From Planctomycetota bacterium (GTDB taxonomy: Bacteria; Planctomycetota; Planctomycetia; Pirellulales; PLA5), in contig QEVJ01000015.1 of NCBI GenBank assembly GCA_003576845.1, positions 1 through 57,996 on the forward strand: 57,996 bases of DNA. The letters run 5' to 3'. Shown piece after piece: positions 1 to 9,027 of the stretch. The translations under genes and the position numbers were made by a program. Numbering within the stretch: position 1 is the stretch's first letter; every line of letters starts with the position of its first letter. The notes under the pieces were generated by a model, which ran no database searches, had not been told where the DNA came from, and saw nothing but the letters and a program-made list of their open reading frames with translations.

Positions 1-1
1 C

Positions 2-112
2 TACGAGGAATTGCTCGTCAACAGCGAAGCCATGATCCAAATCGCCGCCATCCAAACCATGCTTCACCGCCTATGCCGCCCACCCGTGCGGCAACGCCGC
101 GACAGCGTTTAA
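2..112 (+). CDS. IS5-type transposase, C-terminal fragment (cut by window edge)
   Basis: The frame opens at the window edge and ends with TAA at 110-112. The 36 visible residues include a helix of the form EELLVNSEAMIQIAAIQTML followed by a basic tail. From family knowledge, this matches the extreme C-terminus of IS5-type (IS427/IS1031-like) DDE transposases, which end in a similar Leu/Ile-rich helix. Just downstream, AACAAACAGCCTC reads on the other strand as GAGGCTGTTTGTT, a plausible IS5-family terminal inverted repeat, so the element probably ends near 125. The catalytic core and the other IS end lie outside the window. Confidence 0.6.
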   Translation, partial: YEELLVNSEAMIQIAAIQTMLHRLCRPPVRQRRDSV

Positions 113-513
113 CAAACAGCCTCTGAGGAGTCCGCTAACCACAGATTCGGAGACTTCTGGACCGAGATTTCGGGTTGCGGAGGGAACCGTGGGGATTCCT
201 GTTGGACCCAGGTTGCGATTTCTCGAAAGGCAGAGAGCGCTGGCCCGCTGGCGGGATCGCCGCAAAACGTTGCAACAAAAGGCCAGAAACGCGAAACGCC
301 CGGCGACCGACCTCTCGGGGCCAAGCGTTAACCGGTGTGCGGGCGGAACCCGCAGAAAATCAAAAAGCTCCCCGGAGCCAACCCTCTTCGTAACCATTCT
401 CTGTTTTTCACAGAGAGCTAAAGGTAAGCCCCAAAAGGATTTGCCGGTTTCCGTCCAATTCGGCTGGCGTGAAAACGAACCAAACCGCTTTGCGAAAAAC
501 CGCGAGGGCCGAA
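113..513. other. Non-coding stretch beside the IS end
   Basis: About 400 bases hold no convincing gene. ORFs here lack ribosome binding sites and overlap each other on both strands. The stretch contains the probable IS terminal repeat near 113-127 and, from 368, repeat R1 with its hairpin (annotated separately). It lies downstream of the giant secreted-protein gene, so the R1 hairpin could also act in 3'-end formation. Confidence 0.5.
368..510. repeat. Direct repeat R1 with internal hairpin
   Basis: The segment is similar to 12880-13020 (R2) in the same orientation. Both share CTCCCCGGA, then CCAACCCTCT, ATTCTCTGTTT, CAGAGAGCTAAAG and, about 50 bases on, TCCAATTCGG. Here the hairpin is TCTCTGT-ttttc-ACAGAGA. 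Identity is high over the first 60 bases and then decays. R1 and R2 flank the secreted-protein gene and tail cassette A. Confidence 0.5.
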
Positions 514-3500
514 TCAGGATCGGCGCGATCGAGCAGCACGTAATGTTCTGGCATCGTTGGTCTTCAGAGGTTCGGTCCCGACGAGGGAATTGCGATCCAT
601 ACCTTGATCAGTGCCCAGCGAAACTGCTCGGCGACGAGCACGCAGGGTTAGCGTTTCGCCTTTGTAGGTGGCAATCGCGGCATCCGCAGCCCGTGCGTCC
701 GCCGGTTGGGCCACTACGGCTGACGGCGCTGCCGCCGAAACGGGTAATAGATACGTCTTGCCGTAATTCTTGGCCAAAATCACGAGATCGCGGCGATCCA
801 CTACGCTGTCGCCATTCAGATCTCCCATTTCACGCTCCGCGCCCGATAGAACGCCGAAATTCTGTTGGAGGATCGCAAGATCAATTAGGTCCACGCGACT
901 ATCATCGTTGATGTCGCCATTGCGACTCAAGTTCTCGTACCAGGCGATGGTGTTGTCAGCGGACACCACATCGAGGTCACCGTCTGAGTCAATATCTGCG
1001 GGGAACACCCAGCTTGCCCCCGCCGTGCCGATCATGCGAGGCGTGAAGTTCTGGCTGCCATTATTCTCGTACCAAGAGGTGTTGCCGAATGCTGAAGCAG
1101 CGAGTACGTCCACGTCCCCGTCGCCATCCATGTCGGCCGCGAACACCGATACCGCGCCATCCGCCTCCGTGCTGATCGGATGGTAGTCGAATATCTGACT
1201 GCCGTTGTTTTCGTACCAAGCGATCTTGTCGTCGTTGACCGAGGCGGACAAGACATCCATGTCGCCGTCGCCGTCCACATCGGCGGCGAAGACGGAGGCG
1301 GCCTGATCGGCTTCGGCCGTGATTGTATGGGTCGTAGCAAATCCTTGCATGCCATCGTTCTCATACCAGGCGATTCGGTTGTCGGCGTTTGACGCCGAAA
1401 GCACATCAATGTCGCCATCGCCGTCCACGTCGGCAGCGAACACGGAAAGTGCCGAATCGGACATCGTGGTGATTACATGCGGGGTAAAAGCCTGATTGAC
1501 GTTCTCGTACCAGCTGATGGTATCATCTCGGCCGGACGCGGAGAGCACATCCAGGTCGCCATCGCCGTCCACATCGGCAACAAACACAGAGCGCACGCCA
1601 CTCGTAAACATCTCGCGCTCATGAATGATGTGCGGCGTGAAGACTTGCTGACCGTTGTTTTCATACCAGGCGAGCGTGTCATCGTCTTTCGACGCGGAGA
1701 CTACGTCCATGTGACCGTCGCCGTTCACGTCGGCGGCGACGACGCTCCAAGCCTGGTCCGCTGTGACGATGATCGGGTGCATCACAAATGCCTGTCCGCC
1801 GACGTTCTCGTGCCAGGCAACCATGTCGTCTTCGGAGGACGCCGAGAGAACGTCAATGTCTCCGTCCTGATCCATGTCGGCGGCAAAAACCGAACGGACA
1901 TAATTGACATCGGTCGAAACTACTCGAGCCGCGCCAAACACGCCGCTGGCGGACAACGGGGGATTCACCGTGACGGCATAATCCTCGACTTCGCCATCAG
2001 CGGCTAAGCCACGCATGCCAAGCCGGCCTGCTGTACTCAGCCGGAGGCGCGCAAACGTAGTCCCATCGACGGCCCAACTTGGCACGTCGAAGGAGAGCGT
2101 GTTGTTACCGTTGACGACCGCAACACTGCTGGCAACCTGCTCGCCCGGCCCGCCCCATGAGCCGTCGGCGTTCCAATCGATCCAGGCATCCAACTTCGCG
2201 CCCCCCGGGGCATTCTGAACGTTGACCGTCGCCATCGCTCCCAACTGGCCGATACGAATCGAGCCAAACGTCACGCCATCATCGTCGAGACCGTCGCCGG
2301 CGGCGTCGTTGCTATGGGCGCCCTGGCCATCCTCGTCGCGGCTTCCTCCTAATCGCGGACCCGAGACCACATGACGCGCTCCATTTTCTACCAATGTTGT
2401 CGGATACGGCATGGGCGCGTCGCCAAAGTCGAAGCCAAGATTCTCGTACCAGGCAATCTTGTCATCAAATGCTGATGCGGAAAGCACGTCTAAATCGCCG
2501 TCCCCGTCCACATCCGCTGCGAACACGCTATGAGCGGCATCGGCAGTCGTGCTGATCGTGAGGGGCGTAAAGTTCTGGTTGCCATCGTTCTTGTACCACG
2601 CAATCTTGTTATCGAATGATGAGGCGGACAGCACATCCATGTCACCATCGCCATCCATGTCCGCAGTGAACACTGAACGAACAGAATCGGCCATCGTGCT
2701 GATCGTATGGGGCGTCCATGTGCTGCTGCCAGGCGTTCCGTTGTTCTCATACCACGCAACGGTGTCGTCGGCTGCCGAAGCTGTGAGCACGTCCGTGTCG
2801 CCATCCCGGTCCATGTCCACTGCGAATACTGCGATCGCTCCATCGGCGTTCGTGCTGATCGAGTGGGGTATCCACTCACCGCTGGAGGGGATGCCGCCGT
2901 TTTCGTACCAGGCAATCTTGTCATCATCCACTGACGAGGAAAGCACATCCATGTCACCGTCACCATCCACATCGGCTGCGTACACGCTTCGCGCCGCAAG
3001 AGCGGCGGTCGTAATTGTATGATCCGCCCAAGTGCCGCTGGTTAGAGTTCCGTCGTTCTCGTACCAAGCAATTTTGTTGTCCAGGTCTGAGGCGGACAGC
3101 ACGTCCATATCACCATCCCCGTCCAAGTCCGCAGCAAATACCGAGATCGCATAATCAGCCATCGTGTTGATGATGTGGGGAATCCACGCGCCGCTGGCGG
3201 GCGTTCCGTCGTTCTCGTACCAGGCAATCTTGTCGTCATGCAATGACGCGGAAAGCACGTCTATGTCCCCATCACCGTCGACATCGGCCGCGAAAACAGA
3301 AATCACCCCATCGGCCGTCGTATTGATTGTGTGGCACATGGAAAACTGGCCACCGTTGTTCTCGCACCAAGCGATTTTGTCGTCATTGGATGACGCGGAA
3401 ACCACGTCCATGTCACCATCGCTGTCGATGTCCGCTGCGAATACCGAGAGTGCAGAATCGGCCGTCGTCGAAATCGGTTGGGGGACGCTGAACGCGCCGC

Positions 3501-6500
3501 TGGATGCAAGCGGGGTGGTGACGGTGACGGCGTAGTCCTCGACTTCGCCGTCGAGAGCCGCGCCACGCACACCCAAGCCGCCCGCCGTGCTCAAGCGGAA
3601 GCGGGCAAACGTCGTCCCGTCCACCGCCCAACTCGGAACATCGAATATCAGCCCGTTATTGCCGTTCACGACACCGACGCCGCTGGCAATCTGTTCGCCC
3701 GGCCCGCCCCAAGTGCCATCCCTATTGAAGTCGATCCAAGCGTCAAGTCGAGTGCCGGCCGGAGCGTTTTGCACGTTGACCGTCGCCATCGCTCCGAGCT
3801 GCCCGACTCGGATCGACCCGAAGGTCACACCGTCGTCGTCGCTGTCGCGGTTGGTCCCCAGCGTCGGGCCAGTGTCGACATGTCGTGCGCCGTTGTCCGA
3901 ATACGTTGTGGGGTACGGTAACGGAGCATCGCCGTAATCCGCTCGCACATTGCCAAAATCGGCCGACGCCACATCGCCGGAACCAACGGAAACCACTTGG
4001 TTCGTGGCCGACCAACTTGGAAACGTCGGCTGCCAACCGGTCTGAGCGACTTGCGCCACCGTATAGGTTCCGGGCACCAAGCCGGTGAACTCGTAGTGTC
4101 CGCTGGCATTCGTCACGGTCGTTGGCTCACCGAAGTCCAGCGTGCCGTTCTGAACTAAGTCGAGGAATACAATGCGGTCCGGCGCACCACCATCGCCCGC
4201 GTCACGAACGCCGTTGCCGATCAAGTCCTCAAATACTGTCCCCTGGATTATGGCGTCGCCAATTGTCGGTGGTGTGTCGCCGCTGTGCGCTGGCAGCGTT
4301 ATTCCAAACACATCGACTTGTCCACTCTGAACTGGCCGTGGACTGACGTTTAGAAGCGGGACATCGTAATCGCGGAGTGCCTCGCCTTCCAGTCGATACG
4401 TACCGTCGCCCGTTCCATAAACAATCACCTTGTAATTCGAGAACACCGCCCCACTAGTAATTGCAACTGTCGCCGGCTCGCCTTGTTCATCAAAGTCACC
4501 GGGCAGCTCACGATATCTAATGATGTTGTTTGGGTCGCGAGCATCCCATCCAAGCCGACGTCCCAGCGGGTCTTCAATGACGAGGGAAACCGGTGAATGA
4601 GCCGTCCAATACAACTGATTGTCGGGGCTTGCCTCACGCCTTCGCAGAAAACCCAGAGGGCCATTTTTTGTCCACGTGACGTTTGTCTTAGGAACCACAA
4701 CCATATTGTCGTTGTAAGGATTCCACGTCTTGTAAAATGCGCTGTAACCTGAAATCAACGATTCGGTCAATTGTCCGCGAATAACCGTTGGATCACTACC
4801 CGCCTCAGCAAGGAAGTCCACTATAATCTCGCTTATTCCCGGCACGAACTCTCCTAGCGCTGCGCCTAAGTCACCTGCCAAAAGAAATCGAAAAGCGCTA
4901 AGGCCGCTGAAAAGTGTTGCAGCCCCAGAGATCTGAGCCAGGATCTCGGCTCCAGTCCAGTCGATAAAACGGGTCTCCAGGTGCATCGACGACGATTTTA
5001 TTGACAAGTAGACATCATGAATGTCGTTTCCCAGGACAGACACTTGCCGCGTATCCCTATCGAAGCGCTCGTCATGATCCGCAAGTCCCGCGCCGGCTCC
5101 CGTGTAGGAGAATGCTTCTAACGTGTATGACCCAGGCGCCACATCCGTGAATTCAAAATGCCCAGTGTGGAGCTCGCTAGTTCGTTCCGGGTAAGCATTT
5201 GTCACTACGGAACCGGTGGAATTGTTGATAAGCGATACGCCACGCTTCACGGTAGAACACGTGAGGGACGGATTGCATCCGGGCCCACCCCAAGACACTG
5301 GGTGGTTTTGCCAGTCGCGAGTAAGGATGTATCCGCTGATCGTTGATCGCAGATCGACCGTGATCGTTGCGTCGTCAGTTGCAGACAGGCCATCGGGATC
5401 AGTCACAGTTAGAGTCGCCGTGAATACTCCATTTATCGTCGGCGTGAATAAGAGCGTGGACGACATGCTCGTCCCGACCGTGCTTCCGAGCGAGTTCTTA
5501 ACTTCCCATCTAAACGACAGATTCGCCACGTCGACGGGACTTGGGTCACTCCCCGTCCCTATGAGCGTTATCGGACCGGGAGTTGAAGCGATTCGATCGG
5601 ACCCAGCATTCGCGGTGGGTGCCGCCGGCGTGACAGAAACCGAAGCGACGTCATCGTCCGAACCGCTCCCATCAGACACGACCAGCCGGACAGAATACAC
5701 GCCATCATCGTTGATGCCTGCAGCTTTCAGTTGGTTCCATGTTGCCGTAGGCTGGGAAGCCGTTGAAAACACCGATGTGCTGCCGTTGAGATACCATGCG
5801 TAAGTCAACGGATCACCGTTTGGATCGGACGAGGCGCTGCCGTTGAGTTGCAGTGAACTGCCCTCAGGAAATGAATACGGAGTTCCAGCTCTCGCGACAG
5901 GACTTTGATTGACATCGTCGGTTCGGATCGTTCCGATGGCTTGGCTTCGCTGCAAGCTAACATTGGTGGGACTGGACAATGTCACGAAGAACGTCTCGTC
6001 GCTTTCAATTGTCACGTCTCCTTGAATGCGCACAGCTACTGACTTGCTAACTTCGCCAGGCGCAAATGACAACACGCCCGAGTTACTCAAATAGTCTATG
6101 CCCGATGTTGCTGTCCCAGGAGAGGTGGCGAAGGCAACACTGATCGGTTTGCCGCTAGCCTGTGTCAGCGTAACAACAAAAGCCATGTCGGCGACGCCCG
6201 AGTTACCCTCTGCGATTTGGGCATCAGCAATTGATATCTGGGGATCAGGATCATCGTCCCGAATCGTGCCCAGTCCGGTGTCATCTCCAATTTGTGCGTT
6301 TACGGCTGAAAACAGTCTCACCCGATACTGTTCGTCCGGTTCGGCCAGCGAGTCATTCACGATAGATACGTTAATGTCGGCGACCGGGTTCCCCGTCGTT
6401 AGAAACAGTGTCCCGCTACGAGGCGTAAAGTCACTGCCGGACGTCGCCGTTCCACTCTCAGTTGTGTAGCTGACGCTGACTGTGCCGCTCGGCGAGGAAG

Positions 6501-7083
6501 AAAGGCTAACTCGAAAACTGTTTGTGAATCCCTCAAGGGCCAGACTGTCGGTAATTGAAATGAGAGGAGTCGACGAATCATCATCGGTGATGTTGGCGCG
6601 ACCTTGCGTATCATTCACCACCAAGGGGTCGCAGTCCACTGAGCTCGCCCCAGACAAGTTTAGGAAAAAGTTCTCGGTCCCTTCAACTGCCGAGTCGTTT
6701 ATTAGCGGGACGGCAACATATCTCTCGTTGTCAAACGGTCCAAACTGTAAACCACCTTGACCGGACCCGCTGACACTGACGTAGTCCTGACCCGCAGACG
6801 CAGTGCCATTAGCGGTCTGGTAGCTAACACTGACTTGGCAGGCTGTACCAAAGTGGCCGTTAAGCCAAACCCGAAAAATGGCTTGCCCCGAGGATTCGCT
6901 TATCGTCACGTCGTCAATGTTGATGCCAACCAAAAGTAGCCTTCCTTCGAGAGGTTCGGGGCAATGGCAAACCCGCTGGTATAGCCGTCGTCGTAACCCC
7001 GTACCTGCGCGACCTCTCCGAGTTAGTGCCCTCATGGGAGATGAATGGGCACTGAATCGACGCAAAAACAATGGCAGTTTCAT
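514..7083 (-). CDS. Giant secreted planctomycete repeat protein (Calx-beta, PKD, GEVED, FG-GAP, dockerin)
   Basis: About 2189 residues from the ATG at 7083; a longer frame to 7200 would need a TTG start, and no clear ribosome site favours either. Residues 43-51 read EPLEGRLLL, a variant of the planctomycete LEDRRLL export motif. In order follow three Calx-beta-like repeats (about 50-395), two PKD/REJ-like domains (395-585), a SdrD_B-like collagen-binding fold (about 940-1040), GEVED domain 1 (1048-1195), seven FG-GAP/VCBS-type repeats (1198-1550), GEVED domain 2 (1550-1718), seven more repeats (1718-2050) and a dockerin with two Ca-binding loops (about 2052-2110). It is most likely a cell-surface or secreted adhesin or scaffold. 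Calcium should bind the DxDGDGDxD loops. It is single-copy, on the same strand as the phage genes but not phage-like. The C-terminal 90 residues after the dockerin are low in recognisable features. Confidence 0.9.
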   Translation of the reverse strand: MKLPLFLRRFSAHSSPMRALTRRGRAGTGLRRRLYQRVCHCPEPLEGRLLLVGINIDDVTISESSGQAIFRVWLNGHFGTACQVSVSYQTANGTASAGQDYVSVSGSGQGGLQFGPFDNERYVAVPLINDSAVEGTENFFLNLSGASSVDCDPLVVNDTQGRANITDDDSSTPLISITDSLALEGFTNSFRVSLSSSPSGTVSVSYTTESGTATSGSDFTPRSGTLFLTTGNPVADINVSIVNDSLAEPDEQYRVRLFSAVNAQIGDDTGLGTIRDDDPDPQISIADAQIAEGNSGVADMAFVVTLTQASGKPISVAFATSPGTATSGIDYLSNSGVLSFAPGEVSKSVAVRIQGDVTIESDETFFVTLSSPTNVSLQRSQAIGTIRTDDVNQSPVARAGTPYSFPEGSSLQLNGSASSDPNGDPLTYAWYLNGSTSVFSTASQPTATWNQLKAAGINDDGVYSVRLVVSDGSGSDDDVASVSVTPAAPTANAGSDRIASTPGPITLIGTGSDPSPVDVANLSFRWEVKNSLGSTVGTSMSSTLLFTPTINGVFTATLTVTDPDGLSATDDATITVDLRSTISGYILTRDWQNHPVSWGGPGCNPSLTCSTVKRGVSLINNSTGSVVTNAYPERTSELHTGHFEFTDVAPGSYTLEAFSYTGAGAGLADHDERFDRDTRQVSVLGNDIHDVYLSIKSSSMHLETRFIDWTGAEILAQISGAATLFSGLSAFRFLLAGDLGAALGEFVPGISEIIVDFLAEAGSDPTVIRGQLTESLISGYSAFYKTWNPYNDNMVVVPKTNVTWTKNGPLGFLRRREASPDNQLYWTAHSPVSLVIEDPLGRRLGWDARDPNNIIRYRELPGDFDEQGEPATVAITSGAVFSNYKVIVYGTGDGTYRLEGEALRDYDVPLLNVSPRPVQSGQVDVFGITLPAHSGDTPPTIGDAIIQGTVFEDLIGNGVRDAGDGGAPDRIVFLDLVQNGTLDFGEPTTVTNASGHYEFTGLVPGTYTVAQVAQTGWQPTFPSWSATNQVVSVGSGDVASADFGNVRADYGDAPLPYPTTYSDNGARHVDTGPTLGTNRDSDDDGVTFGSIRVGQLGAMATVNVQNAPAGTRLDAWIDFNRDGTWGGPGEQIASGVGVVNGNNGLIFDVPSWAVDGTTFARFRLSTAGGLGVRGAALDGEVEDYAVTVTTPLASSGAFSVPQPISTTADSALSVFAADIDSDGDMDVVSASSNDDKIAWCENNGGQFSMCHTINTTADGVISVFAADVDGDGDIDVLSASLHDDKIAWYENDGTPASGAWIPHIINTMADYAISVFAADLDGDGDMDVLSASDLDNKIAWYENDGTLTSGTWADHTITTAALAARSVYAADVDGDGDMDVLSSSVDDDKIAWYENGGIPSSGEWIPHSISTNADGAIAVFAVDMDRDGDTDVLTASAADDTVAWYENNGTPGSSTWTPHTISTMADSVRSVFTADMDGDGDMDVLSASSFDNKIAWYKNDGNQNFTPLTISTTADAAHSVFAADVDGDGDLDVLSASAFDDKIAWYENLGFDFGDAPMPYPTTLVENGARHVVSGPRLGGSRDEDGQGAHSNDAAGDGLDDDGVTFGSIRIGQLGAMATVNVQNAPGGAKLDAWIDWNADGSWGGPGEQVASSVAVVNGNNTLSFDVPSWAVDGTTFARLRLSTAGRLGMRGLAADGEVEDYAVTVNPPLSASGVFGAARVVSTDVNYVRSVFAADMDQDGDIDVLSASSEDDMVAWHENVGGQAFVMHPIIVTADQAWSVVAADVNGDGHMDVVSASKDDDTLAWYENNGQQVFTPHIIHEREMFTSGVRSVFVADVDGDGDLDVLSASGRDDTISWYENVNQAFTPHVITTMSDSALSVFAADVDGDGDIDVLSASNADNRIAWYENDGMQGFATTHTITAEADQAASVFAADVDGDGDMDVLSASVNDDKIAWYENNGSQIFDYHPISTEADGAVSVFAADMDGDGDVDVLAASAFGNTSWYENNGSQNFTPRMIGTAGASWVFPADIDSDGDLDVVSADNTIAWYENLSRNGDINDDSRVDLIDLAILQQNFGVLSGAEREMGDLNGDSVVDRRDLVILAKNYGKTYLLPVSAAAPSAVVAQPADARAADAAIATYKGETLTLRARRRAVSLGTDQGMDRNSLVGTEPLKTNDARTLRAARSRRS
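930..1925 (-). repeat. Tandem FG-GAP/VCBS coding repeats, block 2 (7 units)
   Basis: Seven degenerate units of about 140-150 bases encode the pattern SVFAADxDGDGDxDVLSAS, then (D)DxIAWYEN. The block follows the second GEVED domain of the giant secreted protein and ends just before the dockerin. Confidence 0.85.
2425..3490 (-). repeat. Tandem FG-GAP/VCBS coding repeats, block 1 (7 units)
   Basis: Seven units of the same pattern as block 2, several with a longer linker (NDGTPASGAWIP type). The block follows the first GEVED domain. The GEVED-plus-seven-repeats unit therefore occurs twice in the protein. Confidence 0.85.
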
Positions 7084-7248
7084 GAACAAGCTCTGTTGTT
7101 CCGGAGTTGCGTCGCGCCAATTCCACGGAGCGACATTCCGTAAGCATTTCCTTGGCGCAAGCGTCGCGATTAGGCCACAGTGCAAATACGCCAATTTCAA
7201 GGTGATGATGTCGGCCCCCCACGAGGTTAGGCGGGCAGGCCGGGGCCG

Positions 7249-8091
7249 TCAATCGTTTTTGTGAAAAATGGCAAGCGATTGTTGCGTAGCTGGGGATTGC
7301 GATACTTGGCTGGTAGCCTGTAAAAAATCGAGGGCGACTGCCCCACGCCGCGCCACAAGCACGTTCCCCGGATGCAAGTCTCTCAGTCCCGGAAACCGCG
7401 CCAACAACCGGTTGCACGCTTCGTGCGACGCCTGATCGCCCTCGACCCAGCGGGCCACGGTCCAATGCAGCCACGGCACGTACCACATTGAGTTGCAGAC
7501 GGGCACGTCGCGGCTGACGCGGCACCGTTCGCGGACTTCAGCGGGCGGGACGCGCGGGGACCAGCGTTTTATGCACAAAGGGCCGAGCTTCAAAATGTCG
7601 CGGCTTTCGCCGCCGCCGGGGAGTCGGGCGAGGCGGATGAACTCCCAAATGCGGTGGGCGAGGCGACGGACCGGACCTGGCTCAAACGCATCTGACGGCC
7701 AGTCAACGACTTCGTAGTCGATGATCTTCAGGCCCCGCTCCGTGGCCACGACGTTTGACGGATTGAGGTCGCGGGCCCACGGGTGCCGGCACGTTAGCGC
7801 ATTGCATTCCTCGAAATCGGCTTGCCGGCCTTCGACCCACGCGCCGATCGACCAATGCAGCCACGGCACGTACCAGCGCCGGGCAAAATCGGGATACCGG
7901 TGGCTAAGACGGCACTTGGCACGAACGGTCGCGGCGGGGATCGCAGGTTGCCAGCGCTTCACGCAAAACGGCCCCACCTTCCACACGTCGCGGCTCTCGC
8001 CACCGGATCGTTGGCGCACAAGCCAACCACGGCGGGCCAGGAACCGCCGGATGATGGCGCGGAGATGGCGACGGTTCGGGAGTCGGATCAT
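7249..8091 (-). CDS. Tandem kinase-fold protein, tail cassette A
   Basis: 280 residues built from two copies of a roughly 100-residue kinase-like unit, offset by exactly 130 residues. Each unit begins GESRD, has a beta-3-like lysine (K45, K175), a catalytic-loop motif RDLNPSN / RDLHPGN (D108/N113 and D238/N243) and a metal-binding-type acid (D125, D255). The pattern matches the aminoglycoside/lipopolysaccharide (APH/Kdo) kinase fold, but the unit is far shorter than any normal kinase and lacks a recognisable C-lobe. The start codon overlaps the stop of the upstream tail gene (ATGA at 8088-8091), so translation is probably coupled. Homologues sit at the same place in cassette B. Activity, substrate and timing cannot be read from the sequence; it could be a pseudokinase. 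Confidence 0.6.
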   Translation of the reverse strand: MIRLPNRRHLRAIIRRFLARRGWLVRQRSGGESRDVWKVGPFCVKRWQPAIPAATVRAKCRLSHRYPDFARRWYVPWLHWSIGAWVEGRQADFEECNALTCRHPWARDLNPSNVVATERGLKIIDYEVVDWPSDAFEPGPVRRLAHRIWEFIRLARLPGGGESRDILKLGPLCIKRWSPRVPPAEVRERCRVSRDVPVCNSMWYVPWLHWTVARWVEGDQASHEACNRLLARFPGLRDLHPGNVLVARRGAVALDFLQATSQVSQSPATQQSLAIFHKND

Positions 8092-9020
8092 GGCGCGGCG
8101 AACATTTGGCTGGTCGGAGTTTCGAGTTCGCCGAGGTAGCGAATCCGTAGCGACGTGACTTGGATTTCGGGATAGTTCACGTATTCGAGCCGCTTGTAGA
8201 CGAAATCAAGCCAATGGTTCCCCAGCGCCGTGCGGCGAATCCAGAACATGCACGACGCATCGGCCTCGTCGTGGTGGCCTTTGTCGTTGAGCGCGAGAAC
8301 GAGTTCGACGCCGCTACATGCAACATTCGTCGTTAGCGGCAACGTCGTCCCGGCTCGCATCGCGCCTTCCACGCGCGCGACGCCCTCGCCGGTCGCCGTC
8401 GAAAGGCCGAGGTGGAAGGCATGGAAGATCTCGTAGTAGCCGTCGCGTTTCAGGTTGATCGCGTGCTGGCTGGCGTTGATGCCGTAGGTGCTCGTGTCGA
8501 AGTTGGTCACCGACTGCAATGGAATCTGGTGCCAATTGTTATCGTCAGCCACCGTTTGAATGTGCGAGCCGCACATGAAGAGCAGACGTTCGACGGCCTG
8601 CTCGCTCTCACTCGGTTCCCAGCGAAGAGCGATGTAGCCAGGCTCGGCAACATTCTCGTCGTCGCCTTCGAGCGTCTGGTCGCGGAGCAGGAGCAACTCT
8701 TTGCCGTGCGAAATCGCTTCGGGCACGATGTTGTATGCCGGCGTCGGTAGATCGTCGAGGTCGATCACGGCGCTGCCGTCGGCGCGGAGGCGATGCATCT
8801 TGCACTCGCCTTTGCCGGGTTGAACGAGCGTCCCGCCGCCGTCGTACTGGGCGGGCGGAAGCGTACCGTAAGCAATACCGAGTCGCACGACGGGCAACTT
8901 GCCGGGATGCGACGGTCCCTGGACCGGCGGTCGATGATTGACCGGGTCCCCCCGCTCGCGCTGGGCCATGCGCCGCAGCGTGCGAACGTCCGCTTCCGAG
9001 AGAACATATCCGTCGGCCAC
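8088..9020 (-). CDS. Phage tail-tip/baseplate-associated protein, cassette A
   Basis: 310 residues from a GTG at 9020, preceded by GAGG five bases upstream; the homologue in cassette B begins at the corresponding residues. The N-terminal 110 residues (LSEADVRTLRRM, then DPVNHRPPVQG and PGKGECK) are nearly conserved between cassettes, while the C-terminal two-thirds diverge strongly and look like a beta-rich C1q/TNF-type head (TFxLGLSTATGEG, YxIxxAF patterns). A conserved anchor with a variable head is typical of tail appendages. It lies between the fibre gene and the kinase-fold gene, overlapping the latter by four bases. The family is not named with certainty. Confidence 0.6.
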   Translation of the reverse strand: MADGYVLSEADVRTLRRMAQRERGDPVNHRPPVQGPSHPGKLPVVRLGIAYGTLPPAQYDGGGTLVQPGKGECKMHRLRADGSAVIDLDDLPTPAYNIVPEAISHGKELLLLRDQTLEGDDENVAEPGYIALRWEPSESEQAVERLLFMCGSHIQTVADDNNWHQIPLQSVTNFDTSTYGINASQHAINLKRDGYYEIFHAFHLGLSTATGEGVARVEGAMRAGTTLPLTTNVACSGVELVLALNDKGHHDEADASCMFWIRRTALGNHWLDFVYKRLEYVNYPEIQVTSLRIRYLGELETPTSQMFAAP

Positions 9021-9027
9021 GATAACC

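Noticed and set aside
189-911. 240-residue + strand ORF
   Set aside because: Overlaps R1 and the 3' end of the giant secreted gene on the other strand; no domain pattern.
514-3500. Periodic ~150-base repeats as a CRISPR array or satellite
   Set aside because: The repeats are in frame and encode FG-GAP units; spacers are not unique and repeats are not identical.
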